A stretch of DNA of 64,000 nucleotides from Candidatus Methylacidiphilum fumarolicum (GTDB lineage Bacteria > Verrucomicrobiota > Verrucomicrobiia > Methylacidiphilales > Methylacidiphilaceae): positions 620,001-684,000 of the forward strand of contig NZ_OX458932.1 of NCBI RefSeq assembly GCF_949774925.1, read 5' to 3'. Within the stretch, counting starts at the first letter, position 1; each line of letters opens with the position of its first letter. A program made the position numbers and the translations under genes. This document shows, piece after piece, positions 10,501 to 19,105 of the stretch. A model generated the notes under the pieces. That model was not told where the DNA came from. It did not search any database and saw only the letters and a program-made list of their open reading frames with translations.

Positions 10501-11082
10501 ATGGCTCAAAAAAAAATTCTGATGATTGTTGGAGATTATGCGGAAGATTATGAAGTAATGGTTCCCTTTCAGTTTCTTTTGGGAATAGGGCACGAAGTCG
10601 TTGCTGTGTGTCCAGGAAAGAGCAAAGGACAAAAAATACAAACAGCGATTCATGATTTTGAAGGCGAGCAAACGTATTCTGAAAAAAAGGGGCATCTTTT
10701 TGAGCTGAATGCTGATTTTGAAAAAGTTGTACCTAAGGACTATGACGCTCTAGTGCTTCCAGGAGGTCGTGCCCCTGAGTATCTCAGACTTTATCCAAAA
10801 GTGATCGAATGTGTGCGCCATTTTTTTGATGAGCAAAAACCGGTGGCAGCCATTTGTCATGGCATACAGCTTTTAACGGCTGCAAAAGTTCTTTCGGGCT
10901 ATCGCTTAACAGCTTATCCTACCGTGGGGCCAGAAGTCGATCTGAGTGGAGCAAGTTTTGTGCCAACCGGATTTGAAGAAGCCATTGTGGATAGGAATCT
11001 TGTCACTGCTCCTGGTTGGCCAGCTCATCCAAAGTGGCTATCCCTGTTTTTGTCACTTCTTGGAACAAAAGTTATTTGCTAA
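10501..11082 (+). CDS. DJ-1/PfpI family protein
   Basis: This 193-residue protein has the flavodoxin-like DJ-1/PfpI fold. The nucleophile elbow AAICHGIQLL puts the catalytic Cys at residue 119, followed by the usual His. ALVLPGGRAPEYLR is the other conserved block, with GDYAEDYEVMVP at the N-terminus. Members of this family have been described as proteases, glyoxalases or protein/nucleotide deglycases, and the sequence alone does not decide. It starts 6 nt after the frr stop, so it is likely translated from the pyrH-frr transcript; a role in carbonyl stress is an inference from family only. Confidence 0.9.
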   Translation: MAQKKILMIVGDYAEDYEVMVPFQFLLGIGHEVVAVCPGKSKGQKIQTAIHDFEGEQTYSEKKGHLFELNADFEKVVPKDYDALVLPGGRAPEYLRLYPKVIECVRHFFDEQKPVAAICHGIQLLTAAKVLSGYRLTAYPTVGPEVDLSGASFVPTGFEEAIVDRNLVTAPGWPAHPKWLSLFLSLLGTKVIC

Positions 11083-11085
11083 ATT

Positions 11086-12231
11086 TTAAGTGCCTCTTTT
11101 AGATTTTATCCGGGCGGGGGAATACTTTTCGGGATCTATATTATAAAAAGAGAAAAACTCTGGCAGCTTGTAGTTTATTGCTAGACAGGCGGCCATTTCA
11201 CCCACGGCTGGGGAAGTTTCAATTCCAGAGCCACCAAGAGCAGCAACCCAGAAAAAACCTCTTTCTTCAGGGTCAAACCCAATGACGGGGAGCTCATCCT
11301 CTACAAACGAACGAAGACCTGCCCATTTTCTGTTGATTTTATCGATCTTAATGGTAGTGGCTTGTTCTAGACGTTTGATGGCGAGTATACAATCTGCTTC
11401 CTCTGGTTTTGCATCGCAAGGAATCGATGGGGTTCGATCCGCAGGAGAAGCTAAGATTTCTTGACAATAAGGCTTGAAGTAAAATTCTTCACTGATTTCA
11501 AGGACCATTGGCCAATGCTCAACCGAATAATTTGTAGGTGGATCAAAAGTAATGACCGTTCTTCGTTTTGGAACGATCCCTAATGGTTTGATTGAGGCAA
11601 GGCAAGCCACTTCATCCGCCCAAGCTCCAGCGGCATTAATGAGAAGTGGGGCTTTAAACAGTTTATCATTTGCCTCTACTACCCATTCGGTCTGCTGCTT
11701 TTCAATCCTTTTGACAAAAGCCTTATAATAGATTTTTCCACCGCTTTGGAGGACTCCTTCAAGATACCCTTGCAATAGTTTTGGTTGATTAATGTCTTTT
11801 CCGGAGCTCTCGAGGATACAACCGCCTTCTACCGATTCTTTTTTTAATACTGGGACCATTTGAAGAGCTTCTTCAGAGGGGATTTTCCGTAAAGAAAGAT
11901 GGGCAGATTGATTGTCCTTAAACCACCTTTCCAAAAATTCCTTTTTTTCCTTTCTTGCAATGAATAATGCATTTCTGGGAGTAGTGAGTGGAATAGAAAA
12001 AAAAGGTGCAGGGGGTGATTCAAAAAACTGCTTGCTGGCTTGCGTAAGAAGTCTAACAGAAGGAAGGCCATGACTTCCTCTAAAAAACACAGCGGATCTT
12101 CCAGTCGAATGGTATCCAGCGGAAGATTCTTTTTCTAATATAATCACAGAAAGTCCTTTAATCGCCAGATGAAATCCAACAGAAGCTCCTGCGATACCAG
12201 CACCGATAACAAGGCAATCTGCTCTTTCCAT
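11086..12231 (-). CDS. FAD-dependent oxidoreductase (DAO family)
   Basis: The N-terminus DCLVIGAGIAGASVGFHLA is a Rossmann FAD-binding motif, followed by LEKESSAGYHSTGRSA, typical of the D-amino-acid-oxidase-like family (glycine oxidase, sarcosine oxidase, D-arginine dehydrogenase). LLINAAGAWADEVA and the C-terminal GFFWVAALGGSGIETSPAVGE complete the FAD site. HSTGRSA is especially like D-arginine dehydrogenase and FAD-dependent dehydrogenases of that subgroup. I set the start at the ATG at 12231 (MERADCLV, 381 residues); the open frame continues 119 residues upstream but that part is low-complexity and crosses the start of the divergent gene. Its 3' end is 4 nt from the convergent DJ-1 gene. 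Substrate unknown. Confidence 0.87.
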   Translation of the reverse strand: MERADCLVIGAGIAGASVGFHLAIKGLSVIILEKESSAGYHSTGRSAVFFRGSHGLPSVRLLTQASKQFFESPPAPFFSIPLTTPRNALFIARKEKKEFLERWFKDNQSAHLSLRKIPSEEALQMVPVLKKESVEGGCILESSGKDINQPKLLQGYLEGVLQSGGKIYYKAFVKRIEKQQTEWVVEANDKLFKAPLLINAAGAWADEVACLASIKPLGIVPKRRTVITFDPPTNYSVEHWPMVLEISEEFYFKPYCQEILASPADRTPSIPCDAKPEEADCILAIKRLEQATTIKIDKINRKWAGLRSFVEDELPVIGFDPEERGFFWVAALGGSGIETSPAVGEMAACLAINYKLPEFFSFYNIDPEKYSPARIKSKRGT

Positions 12232-12385
12232 AAAATTGAATGCTATAGGAAAAAATAGCGTAATTGGAAAGGATAAGATAGATAGAAAATGTACGGAAAG
12301 CACCGTTACCTTGTAAAAAGTATGAGCTTGTTTATAAATAAAAAATATCCTAAATACGGATAGACAAAGAAAAAGGATAGAAAAT

Positions 12386-14986
12386 TTGGTTAGAAAAAAA
12401 ATTGGCGTTTCCTTTATCTTTTCCTTTTGTTTTTTTCTTCTTATTGAGAGCATCTTTGGTCGGCCGACTGTTTTTTGGATTTCAGAGCCTGTCGATCCTG
12501 CCGATGGTGTTGTTCTATATGGGGGAGGGTTTGATCCTAAGGAGGAAATATTTCTTTGGGCTGTGCCTGACGACGATCCTAAAACCAATTATATCCCCTT
12601 TTCTTTTGCTAAAGAAAAGCGAGTTGCGGTTGCTCCAATCCAGGTATCAGATCAATCTATAAAGTTTCAGATTCCAGCGGTTTTTCCTCCTGGAATATTT
12701 GGCATAGAAATCTCCGAAAATAGATTTTTGATCAATAGACCTCAAATAGAATGGTGCCAACCTGCTCGGCTTCTTCCAGGGTTAAAGCAAGATGAAACTT
12801 ATCCAGGTTCCGAGCTATGTATTATTGGGAAAAATATCCTATTGACTACAGAAGATGCCCAACGGATGAAGGTTATTTTGGTACCGAAAAAAGATGGACA
12901 GCCTGTAATCCTAGAAGTGATAGAAGCTGAGAAATATTGTTGTCGGGTGAAAATTCCAGATAATCTATCCCCTGGTGAATTTAATCTGCTTGTTCATAAC
13001 GGTCATGGAGGTCCTGCTGGATGGAGTGAGGCTTATTTTCTGAAGGTCGTTGCTGTGAATCCTTGGCCCAACAAAATTTTTAATGTCAAGGATTATGGAG
13101 CTAAAGGAAACGGGCTCACAGATGATTCTGAAGCTTTACGGAAGGCCTTACAGGCAGCCGATGCCAATGGAGGAGGCATAGTATATATTCCGGCGGGAAC
13201 ATACAAAGTGAGAGGTAGTTTTTTTATTCCGCCAAAAACTTTGTTGGAAGGGGATGGAATGGATTTTTCTTGGCTGAAGTGGCCGGATAATGCACCTCTT
13301 GGGGAAGGGGACTTTGTTAGCACCGCTTTCTTTTCCTCTGGGCAATTCTCCTTGGAAGAACTGTCGATAAGCATCAGAAATGCAAAACGGGTTCTTGTGG
13401 ATAGTTCTGCCCTCAAAGATGAGGAGTTTATGGGAAATTCTAGAGATTGGGAAGATCTCTCAGCACTTTTTAAAGGGAAAGTAGCTCCATTGAAAGAATC
13501 TCCTTCTGATGTTTTTATTCGCAATGTTCGAATACAGTTTTTCCCTTTTTATGGATATCCAAAGGAAAATATTGAAAGTAGTCTCTTGTGGAAAATCCTA
13601 AAGTGGGGATTAGATCGAATGGACGGGTTAGGCTATTCTGTTGCTCTAGGCAGTCTAAGCAATGTCGAAATTTCAGGCTGTGAGATCATCGGCTTAAGGC
13701 AGAGAGCTGTGCATTTAAAAAACGGTCGAATTACCCAAAATAGTTTTTATAACCCAATGGGGGCTTTTTGCCTCACAGAAATAGGAGGCGAAAGACTGTT
13801 TGTTGAAGATAACTGGTTTGCAGATGAGTCTTCTTTTTATAGACGCCTTCTCCCATTGAGATATTTGTATGTTGCCCATAATCAATTTTCTGAATTTGGC
13901 AGAGGCAACAGGAAGGCTCTGTCTTTTAATCTTAATTTCCCGATGGGAAAAAAGAGGGAAACTCCCTTGAAACATTTTTCTTTGACAGCCAACCTCTCTG
14001 GCAACGAGATGTCTTTCAAAGAAAATATTTTGACGAAAGATTCTTTGGTGGGCCAAGAAATTGTAGTAATAGGGCATTCGAGTAAACGGGAATTTTTCGT
14101 AAGAAAAGTCATTGCCAATAGCGAACAAAAAATAACAATCGATCGAGGAACTCCTTTACCAGTAAATCAAGAAGTCACTATTTATTTTCTGCCATGGGAT
14201 AGACCGTTGATTTCAATGGTTAGCTCTTCTGAAGCAATAAAGACAACTCTCACTGAGAAAAATATTTCCCCTGGGCTGGTTGGCATGGACGCTCTTATTA
14301 TTTCAGGGAAAGGGGCTGGTCAGCTTAGGAAAATAACGGCATTAAATGCAAACACTCTTAGCCTTGATAAGCCCTGGGATATAGTTCCAGATTTTTCAAG
14401 CCTTTTGCTTTTTTATCAGTGGGAAGGAAAAGCCATTTTTTATGAAAATCAAAGCCAGGATTGTAGATTTCTTTTTCCTTTAAGCGGATTAGCCTATGAT
14501 GTCATTTTTGATGGAAACCAGGTAAAAAGAACGCAAGGCATAATTGCTTCAAGTGGTTTTTTTATACAGTGGCTTAATAATGTCCTAGATGTTGCTGTTT
14601 CCTATCCAGTGGTTGAGAATAAGGATCCTTTAGACCAAGAAATTCGTAGCTTAAATTTTGGAGCCTTAGGCTTTCTAATTGATCCAAACATGACAAATCT
14701 TTCGAATGTTCCTTTCGAAGTGATTCGGGGGGGAATTCTACGATCGAACCGTTTAGCATTTGGACACCAGATTATTGTAGGATTAGGTAGCGAGGAAGGA
14801 GAATTTCCTGCTCAGGCTCTTTTAGCTAAAGACCTGCTTATCGATCACAATTGGTTTGAACATGGCCTTTTAGGTATTGAGCTGGATAAAGGAATACGGC
14901 AAGCACTTCTAATGCGTAATATTTTCTTCGATGTAAAAGAACCAATAAAAATAAAAGAAAAAAAGGAGATCATTGTTAAAGATTGA
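12386..14986 (+). CDS. Large secreted right-handed beta-helix (pectate-lyase-like) protein
   Basis: The 866-residue protein begins with a signal peptide (VRKKIGVSFIFSFCFFLLIESIFG). Residues about 25-225 look like two Ig-like or IPT-like beta domains (LYGGGFDPKEEIFLWAV; SELCIIGKNILLTTEDA). At about 232 the pectate-lyase-3 signature begins: NVKDYGAKGNGLTDD, then GGGIVYIPAGTYKV. Repeated N/G turns (VEISGCEIIG, ITQNSFYNP, LFVEDNWFAD, LLIDHNWFEHG) fit beta-helix coils. The start is the TTG at 12386, with AGGA at 12374-12377 and 8 nt spacing. It probably binds or cleaves a surface polysaccharide; no catalytic residue can be assigned. The next gene makes GDP-mannose, which suggests but does not prove a link to exopolysaccharide. 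Confidence 0.82.
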   Translation: MVRKKIGVSFIFSFCFFLLIESIFGRPTVFWISEPVDPADGVVLYGGGFDPKEEIFLWAVPDDDPKTNYIPFSFAKEKRVAVAPIQVSDQSIKFQIPAVFPPGIFGIEISENRFLINRPQIEWCQPARLLPGLKQDETYPGSELCIIGKNILLTTEDAQRMKVILVPKKDGQPVILEVIEAEKYCCRVKIPDNLSPGEFNLLVHNGHGGPAGWSEAYFLKVVAVNPWPNKIFNVKDYGAKGNGLTDDSEALRKALQAADANGGGIVYIPAGTYKVRGSFFIPPKTLLEGDGMDFSWLKWPDNAPLGEGDFVSTAFFSSGQFSLEELSISIRNAKRVLVDSSALKDEEFMGNSRDWEDLSALFKGKVAPLKESPSDVFIRNVRIQFFPFYGYPKENIESSLLWKILKWGLDRMDGLGYSVALGSLSNVEISGCEIIGLRQRAVHLKNGRITQNSFYNPMGAFCLTEIGGERLFVEDNWFADESSFYRRLLPLRYLYVAHNQFSEFGRGNRKALSFNLNFPMGKKRETPLKHFSLTANLSGNEMSFKENILTKDSLVGQEIVVIGHSSKREFFVRKVIANSEQKITIDRGTPLPVNQEVTIYFLPWDRPLISMVSSSEAIKTTLTEKNISPGLVGMDALIISGKGAGQLRKITALNANTLSLDKPWDIVPDFSSLLLFYQWEGKAIFYENQSQDCRFLFPLSGLAYDVIFDGNQVKRTQGIIASSGFFIQWLNNVLDVAVSYPVVENKDPLDQEIRSLNFGALGFLIDPNMTNLSNVPFEVIRGGILRSNRLAFGHQIIVGLGSEEGEFPAQALLAKDLLIDHNWFEHGLLGIELDKGIRQALLMRNIFFDVKEPIKIKEKKEIIVKD

Positions 14987-15053
14987 CTCCTTCTCCTTTT
15001 CGATATTAAGACTTTCTTAATCCATATCTTAGAAAAGGCTTCTTAAAATTGTT

Positions 15054-16106
15054 ATGGACAATGTCTTTGTTTTCATACTGGCTGGTGGAAGTGGAGAACG
15101 CTTTTGGCCAGTAAGCAGGAGAAATACACCAAAGCACTTAATCTCCTTTTTTTCTGATAAAACGCTTCTAGAAGAGACAATTGATAGGGTTAAAGGTTTC
15201 GTTCCAGAAGAAAATCTCTATATTTTGTCAAACAAAGACCAACTTTCCTCCATTACGAAAAGGTTGTCATCTTTTCCATTAGAAAAAATTCTTTTTGAAC
15301 CAGAAAAGAGGGATACCGCCGCTGCTTCTACACTGGCAACAGCCATAGCGGCAAGGCATTCTAAAGAGGCTACTGTTGTTCTTTTACCTGCCGACAGTAA
15401 AATCAAGAACAGAGAGATTTTTCGTGACCAGTTGCTCTCTTCTGTCTTGTTTACTCAAGAAACGAAAAGCATAGTCACTTTTTCTATTCTACCGAATTAT
15501 CCAGCGACAGGATTTGGGTATTTGAAGTTAGATAAAACCAATTGTTTTATAAAAAATGGCGAGAAATTTTTTCCTGTTATTCGTTTTGTGGAAAAACCCT
15601 CCGTTGATGTGGCTCGACGTTATATCAAGGAAGGAGATTGCGGCTGGAATTCGGGTATGTTTATATGGACGGTGAAAGTTTTTATAGAAGAGACCCAACG
15701 GTGGGCTTTCCCTTTTTATCGCTTTATTTTGGAGTATCTTGAAAAGCCTTCAGAGTGGGAAAGTGCTTTTATCAGTTTGCCTAAGATATCGATCGATTAT
15801 GCGTTGATGGAAAAAACTGACAAGATATTTGCACTGGAGGCAAGATTTGATTGGAATGACCTTGGAAGTTGGATTTCGGTCGCAGAATATTTAGATAAAG
15901 ATGAGGAAGGGAATAGGGTCAAAGGGAAAATGTGTGCCTATGACGCGAAAGAAAATATTGTTGTATCAGATTCGAAACCTATTGCTTTATGTGGTGTCAA
16001 TGACCTTGTTGTCATCGAATCTGAACAGGCTATTCTTGTGTGTCATAAGGATAAGATTCACGAATTGAAAAAATTGTACGAAAAACTCCCTCTAGAATTA
16101 AAGTGA
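15054..16106 (+). CDS. manC: Mannose-1-phosphate guanylyltransferase
   Basis: It makes GDP-mannose from mannose-1-phosphate and GTP. The nucleotidyltransferase signature LAGGSGERFWPVSR lies at the N-terminus, followed by EPEKRDTAAASTLA, TGFGYLKLD, the VEKPS loop and NSGMFIWTV. At 350 residues it is the monofunctional form, without the C-terminal mannose-6-phosphate isomerase domain of longer ManC proteins, consistent with a separate isomerase at 4289. The ATG at 15054 has no strong Shine-Dalgarno. It follows the beta-helix gene by 67 nt in the same direction. Confidence 0.94.
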   Translation: MDNVFVFILAGGSGERFWPVSRRNTPKHLISFFSDKTLLEETIDRVKGFVPEENLYILSNKDQLSSITKRLSSFPLEKILFEPEKRDTAAASTLATAIAARHSKEATVVLLPADSKIKNREIFRDQLLSSVLFTQETKSIVTFSILPNYPATGFGYLKLDKTNCFIKNGEKFFPVIRFVEKPSVDVARRYIKEGDCGWNSGMFIWTVKVFIEETQRWAFPFYRFILEYLEKPSEWESAFISLPKISIDYALMEKTDKIFALEARFDWNDLGSWISVAEYLDKDEEGNRVKGKMCAYDAKENIVVSDSKPIALCGVNDLVVIESEQAILVCHKDKIHELKKLYEKLPLELK

Positions 16107-16113
16107 GGGTCTT

Positions 16114-16236
16114 ATGGGAGAATTTGACCAAGTAGAATCTGCTGAAAAGAAAGACACGATCAAAAAAATGGTTATTTTTACTATTTATAATGCCTGCATT
16201 GTTGGCCTCATCACAATTTCATTTATGTCAACATGA
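16114..16236 (+). CDS. Candidate 40-residue single-span membrane peptide
   Basis: A short ORF starts 7 nt after manC with GAGGG at 16105-16109 and 4 nt spacing to ATG, the same ribosome-binding layout as frr. It encodes a charged N-terminus (MGEFDQVESAEKKDTIKK) and a hydrophobic C-terminus (MVIFTIYNACIVGLITISF), as in small single-span proteins. Its last 17 codons overlap the 3' end of the convergent SDR gene. The hydrophobic end is partly antisense to a conserved SDR stretch (VDINEIVMRP), so part of the pattern may be chance. No homolog is recognised. Confidence 0.35.
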   Translation: MGEFDQVESAEKKDTIKKMVIFTIYNACIVGLITISFMST

Positions 16237-16940
16237 GGAGGTTGGCAAAGGGCATACAGTATGGCCGAGGCAACTTCCTCAGCTTTTAGTGGAGATATTG
16301 TACCTAATTCACCGATAATGGAACGTTTGATTTCTTCATCTTCGATGGAATCAAAAAGCTCGGTTTGAACATAGCCAGTTTCGACAAGGGTGATTTTGAT
16401 TTGATCAAATGGAGACAGTTCCATTCTTATTCCTTCAGCAAGAGTTCTTATAGCAGACGAACAAGCTGAATATATCGCTGAACCAGGAATGATTTTTTTA
16501 GAAGCAATAGAGGAGACAAAAACCAAATGACCATATTTTTGCTCTAGAAAGGTTGGTAATATGGCTGATACCACATGAACAGCCCCCTTAAAATTTATAT
16601 CGATCATATTCAACCATTCGGCTACTCTCATTTTTCTTAACAAGGAAAGGGGCATAATTCCTGCACTATTGACAAATATGTCGACACCACCAAACTTCTT
16701 TTTTGCCCCTAAAACTAGGCTATCCACATCACTCAGTTCCCTGACATTGGTGCGTATTGCTAAAGCTGATGCTCCCATCGCTTCGATTTTCTCTACGAGG
16801 CTGTTTAACCTTTCCATTCTGCGTGCTCCCACAACAAGATTAGCTCCTGCACTGGCAAGGGCAAGAGCTGTTGCATATCCAATGCCACTCGAAGCTCCGG
16901 TGACAATTGCTGTTTTTCTACTTAGTGTTTTAGAAGCCAT
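16185..16940 (-). CDS. SDR-family oxidoreductase, catalytic Lys replaced
   Basis: A 251-residue classical short-chain dehydrogenase. The cofactor motif is VTGASSGIGYATALA near residue 14, with NSAGIMPLS for the usual NNAG, the catalytic Ser in FVSSIAS (about 144) and the catalytic Tyr at 157 in IYSACSSAIRTLAEG. The Lys expected four residues after Tyr is Ser161 (codon TCG, read directly). The C-terminal VDINEIVMRP matches the clan Adh family described for YdfG and its relatives, so the fold and NADP binding are likely kept, but ordinary YxxxK chemistry should be impaired. The ATG at 16940 fits the family. Substrate unknown. Confidence 0.87.
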   Translation of the reverse strand: MASKTLSRKTAIVTGASSGIGYATALALASAGANLVVGARRMERLNSLVEKIEAMGASALAIRTNVRELSDVDSLVLGAKKKFGGVDIFVNSAGIMPLSLLRKMRVAEWLNMIDINFKGAVHVVSAILPTFLEQKYGHLVFVSSIASKKIIPGSAIYSACSSAIRTLAEGIRMELSPFDQIKITLVETGYVQTELFDSIEDEEIKRSIIGELGTISPLKAEEVASAILYALCQPPHVDINEIVMRPTMQAL

Positions 16941-17104
16941 GAATGCTGACTTGTTGATCAGTAATTTAACAACAACAACACCTTAATTCGACAAAAATTT
17001 TCCCTTAAATTATGAAAAAAGAAAGCAACATTGTTTTATAAATCTCCTTGCTATGTATGATGTGACTTTAGGATCAATTGCTTTTTGTACAAAAAGCGAA
17101 TAAA

Positions 17105-17551
17105 ATGGGCAAAACTGAAGGAAAATTTTTTGGGATTCTTTTGTTAGGATTCTTTTGTGTCTGTTTCGTCTCTTGTGGGAAAAAAGAACTGATTTGTCCG
17201 GTTACCGAAAGGGATAAGCAGTTTTTTGCTGAAAGATTGGAGCAAAGGCCATTTGTTAAGATTACTGTACTTACGATGGTCCCTAGCCGGGTATATCCCT
17301 GTGGAGTGGCAGTCCAATGGAGAACGTCGGTGAACGTTCTGACTAAAACACCAGAAGGTAGGTCTATCAGTGGTTTCTGTGGCCATTTTGACATGAGCCA
17401 AGACTTTCCAAGGAATTCTTTTGGTGAAATTGATGTTTTGTCTCACATTTCTCCTTTATGGACCGATATGATACATGAACTCCAAACGTATTGGCTGATA
17501 AGTCAGCCAGTTCGACAGTACCCGCCCCAAGGACAAGCAATGCCCCAGTAA
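17105..17551 (+). CDS. Small lipoprotein of unknown function
   Basis: The 148-residue product starts with a lipoprotein signal peptide: MGKTEGKFF, then the hydrophobic GILLLGFFCVCFVSC, with lipobox FVSC placing the lipidated Cys at 24. The mature part has further Cys residues (ELICPVTERD, YPCGVAV, SGFCGHFD) and ends in a Pro/Gln-rich tail. I recognise no family. The ATG at 17105 is preferred to the TTG at 17078 because it gives a standard signal peptide. The gene stops just before an IS remnant. Confidence 0.65.
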   Translation: MGKTEGKFFGILLLGFFCVCFVSCGKKELICPVTERDKQFFAERLEQRPFVKITVLTMVPSRVYPCGVAVQWRTSVNVLTKTPEGRSISGFCGHFDMSQDFPRNSFGEIDVLSHISPLWTDMIHELQTYWLISQPVRQYPPQGQAMPQ

Positions 17552-17628
17552 ATTACTTCTTAATTACTATAAAACCAAGAAGGGCATTTCAGAACCGTAA
17601 GAAATTGCTACCGTTCCGATAGCCTTAC

Positions 17629-17850
17629 TCATTTCTGCTCATTAGCCAAAACAAAGCTGACTTTCTGCTTCCTCGAGGCCGGTTTCACCGCCGTCTTGCG
17701 AAGACGCCCAGAACCTTCCTCTTGCTAGCCTTCACGTCTTGCGAAACTCGTCCTAAAGCCGCCTAGTACGGCCAAACCATGCGCCAGGAGATGCCTGGCC
17801 GCATTCACGCCCCGGTCATGTAGGATTCCACAGTCTGAGGTGTCAGGGGG
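17629..17850 (-). pseudogene. TnpB (OrfB) C-terminal remnant
   Basis: On the minus strand this stretch encodes the end of an IS200/IS605-type TnpB. DCGILHDRGVNAARHLL covers the second zinc-ribbon Cys pair remnant and the RuvC-III DRDxNAA site (here DRGVNAA). After an in-frame stop, RLRKTAVKPASRKQKVSF, a common TnpB tail, follows in the same frame. The rest of the gene is missing: it ends abruptly near 17850, where a plus-strand fragment of another element begins. Confidence 0.7.
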
Positions 17851-18380
17851 GAGGTTTCCGCCGAGAGAAGGTTAATCCAGCCTATAGCTCTTGGCTTTAC
17901 CCCCAGTGTGGGTAGGGCCATCCGAAGAACAGCGGGGGGGAGAAGGTTTGTGTGCCTGCATTGTGGGCATGTAAGCTATACGGGGAGGGTTGGCGCATAC
18001 AACCTCAAGGAAAGGATCGGATATCTGGAGATATGACAGTGGTCGCCACGAGACCAGCTGCTTGCGATCCTTTTGGAGGGGTTTTCCCGCAGGAACGGGA
18101 AACCGCCCGTTTGGAATCCCGATGAGGGGAACTGTTTTGGATAGATGACTCCAGTCACTGGCTAACCGCAGCCGATAGAAGCGAAGCGGGAGCAACAGCT
18201 ATCGCGATTCGTGGAAGTGCTGGCGGATTGTCTGTTGCCGGCTCATCAACACCACGTCAGTTAACTGGAGAACGAAACAGTCTTGGCAATACCGGGCTGT
18301 CTTGGCCTAATACCAAGGCAAAAAGTACGAATTCGGTTCAGACGTAAGCAAGTCCCGAGTATGATTTTAGGAACAGTTTG
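17851..18380 (+). mobile_element. Decayed TnpB 3' fragment with right end (copy A)
   Basis: This stretch aligns by eye with 22567-23046 (copy B). It encodes broken pieces of a TnpB C-terminus: YPQCG then a stop, then CLHCGHVSYTGRVGAYNLK, which is the zinc ribbon and the RuvC-III region with its Asp lost. The region has several stops and is clearly non-coding now. The last 115 nt are the best-conserved part between copies (AAACAGTCTTG at 18276, ACCAAGGC, GTCCCGAGTAT, AGGAACAGTTT ending at 18379). The joint with the opposite-strand remnant at about 17850 shows rearrangement or nested insertion. Confidence 0.7.
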
Positions 18381-18461
18381 AAAAATTTATTTCAAAAAAG
18401 GGGCTTTTAGTTTCATTTTTTTCTTGGTATCCATTTCAAGAGGCAATTCATTAAAGTATTG

Positions 18462-18803
18462 ATGGAAAAGAAAACAGACGAAACTACAGGGAAAAAAGAG
18501 CCTTTTTGGGGAATAGGCGAACTTGTTGTTAGACTGATAGAGCTTTTGGAAGCAGAAATAGACTATTTTCGGTACAGGGCTTGGTCCTTAATTTTTCTCC
18601 TTCTTTTAAGTCTAATCCTTCTTACCTTTTCCGTTCTTTCCCTTTTTATTGGTTTTCTTTATAGTATATGGGGACTTTATCTTCTTTTTAGTGCAGAGGT
18701 GGGGAAGATAGGAGGGGCATTCCTCTGCGCATCGTTTATGGTTGTGCTTTCGGGATTTTTTCTATGGATGATAAAAAAAATAGCAAACAGAATGTTGAAG
18801 TAA
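18462..18803 (+). CDS. Holin-superfamily-III-like membrane protein
   Basis: A 113-residue protein with a charged N-terminus (MEKKTDETTGKKEP), an amphipathic segment (VVRLIELLEAEIDYFRYRA) and two long hydrophobic spans (about 42-64 and 73-100), ending in basic residues. This layout resembles the phage-holin-III-like/YqjE family of inner-membrane proteins that occur in ordinary chromosomes without phage. ATG 18462 follows a TTG at 18459. It overlaps the next gene by 40 nt, so the two are surely cotranscribed. Confidence 0.6.
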   Translation: MEKKTDETTGKKEPFWGIGELVVRLIELLEAEIDYFRYRAWSLIFLLLLSLILLTFSVLSLFIGFLYSIWGLYLLFSAEVGKIGGAFLCASFMVVLSGFFLWMIKKIANRMLK

Positions 18804-19099
18804 GGCGGAATGAAGCGAGGATACGATTCCTGGATTCTTTACAAAGAGTAAGCGATAATCTTTCAAAAGAAAATACGCTGTTTATAAGCCTTCTCATTGG
18901 AATAGTGACTGGTCTTGTGCTTTATTCTCTTCGTTGGATGCTCTCCAAAGTTACCCGAGTGGGTCTATTTTATTATATATTTCAACAAGTGTGGAAAATT
19001 GTATGGAAATATATCCAGAAACAACCATTTAAGTCGGAGTCTCCTGAAGAAAAGAAAACGACTGAAGACACCTCTAGAAACAATCCGTTCTCAAAGTAA
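18764..19099 (+). CDS. Small membrane protein, YqjD/DUF883-like layout
   Basis: A 111-residue protein beginning inside the preceding gene in another frame. It has a helical charged N-terminal half (RRNEARIRFLDSLQRVSDNLSK), one membrane span (LFISLLIGIVTGLVLYSL), a second weaker hydrophobic stretch and a charged tail (ESPEEKKTTEDTS). The pairing with a YqjE/holin-like partner recalls the yqjD-yqjE-yqjK type of locus, in which YqjD binds ribosomes at the membrane; that parallel is inference from layout, not from a recognised sequence match. Confidence 0.5.
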   Translation: MDDKKNSKQNVEVRRNEARIRFLDSLQRVSDNLSKENTLFISLLIGIVTGLVLYSLRWMLSKVTRVGLFYYIFQQVWKIVWKYIQKQPFKSESPEEKKTTEDTSRNNPFSK

Positions 19100-19105
19100 T
19101 TTTAC

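Noticed and set aside
14950..15000. Possible terminator after the beta-helix gene (AAAAGGAGA / TCTCCTTTT)
   Set aside because: The stem overlaps the stop codon, has a 22-nt loop and no clean T-run.
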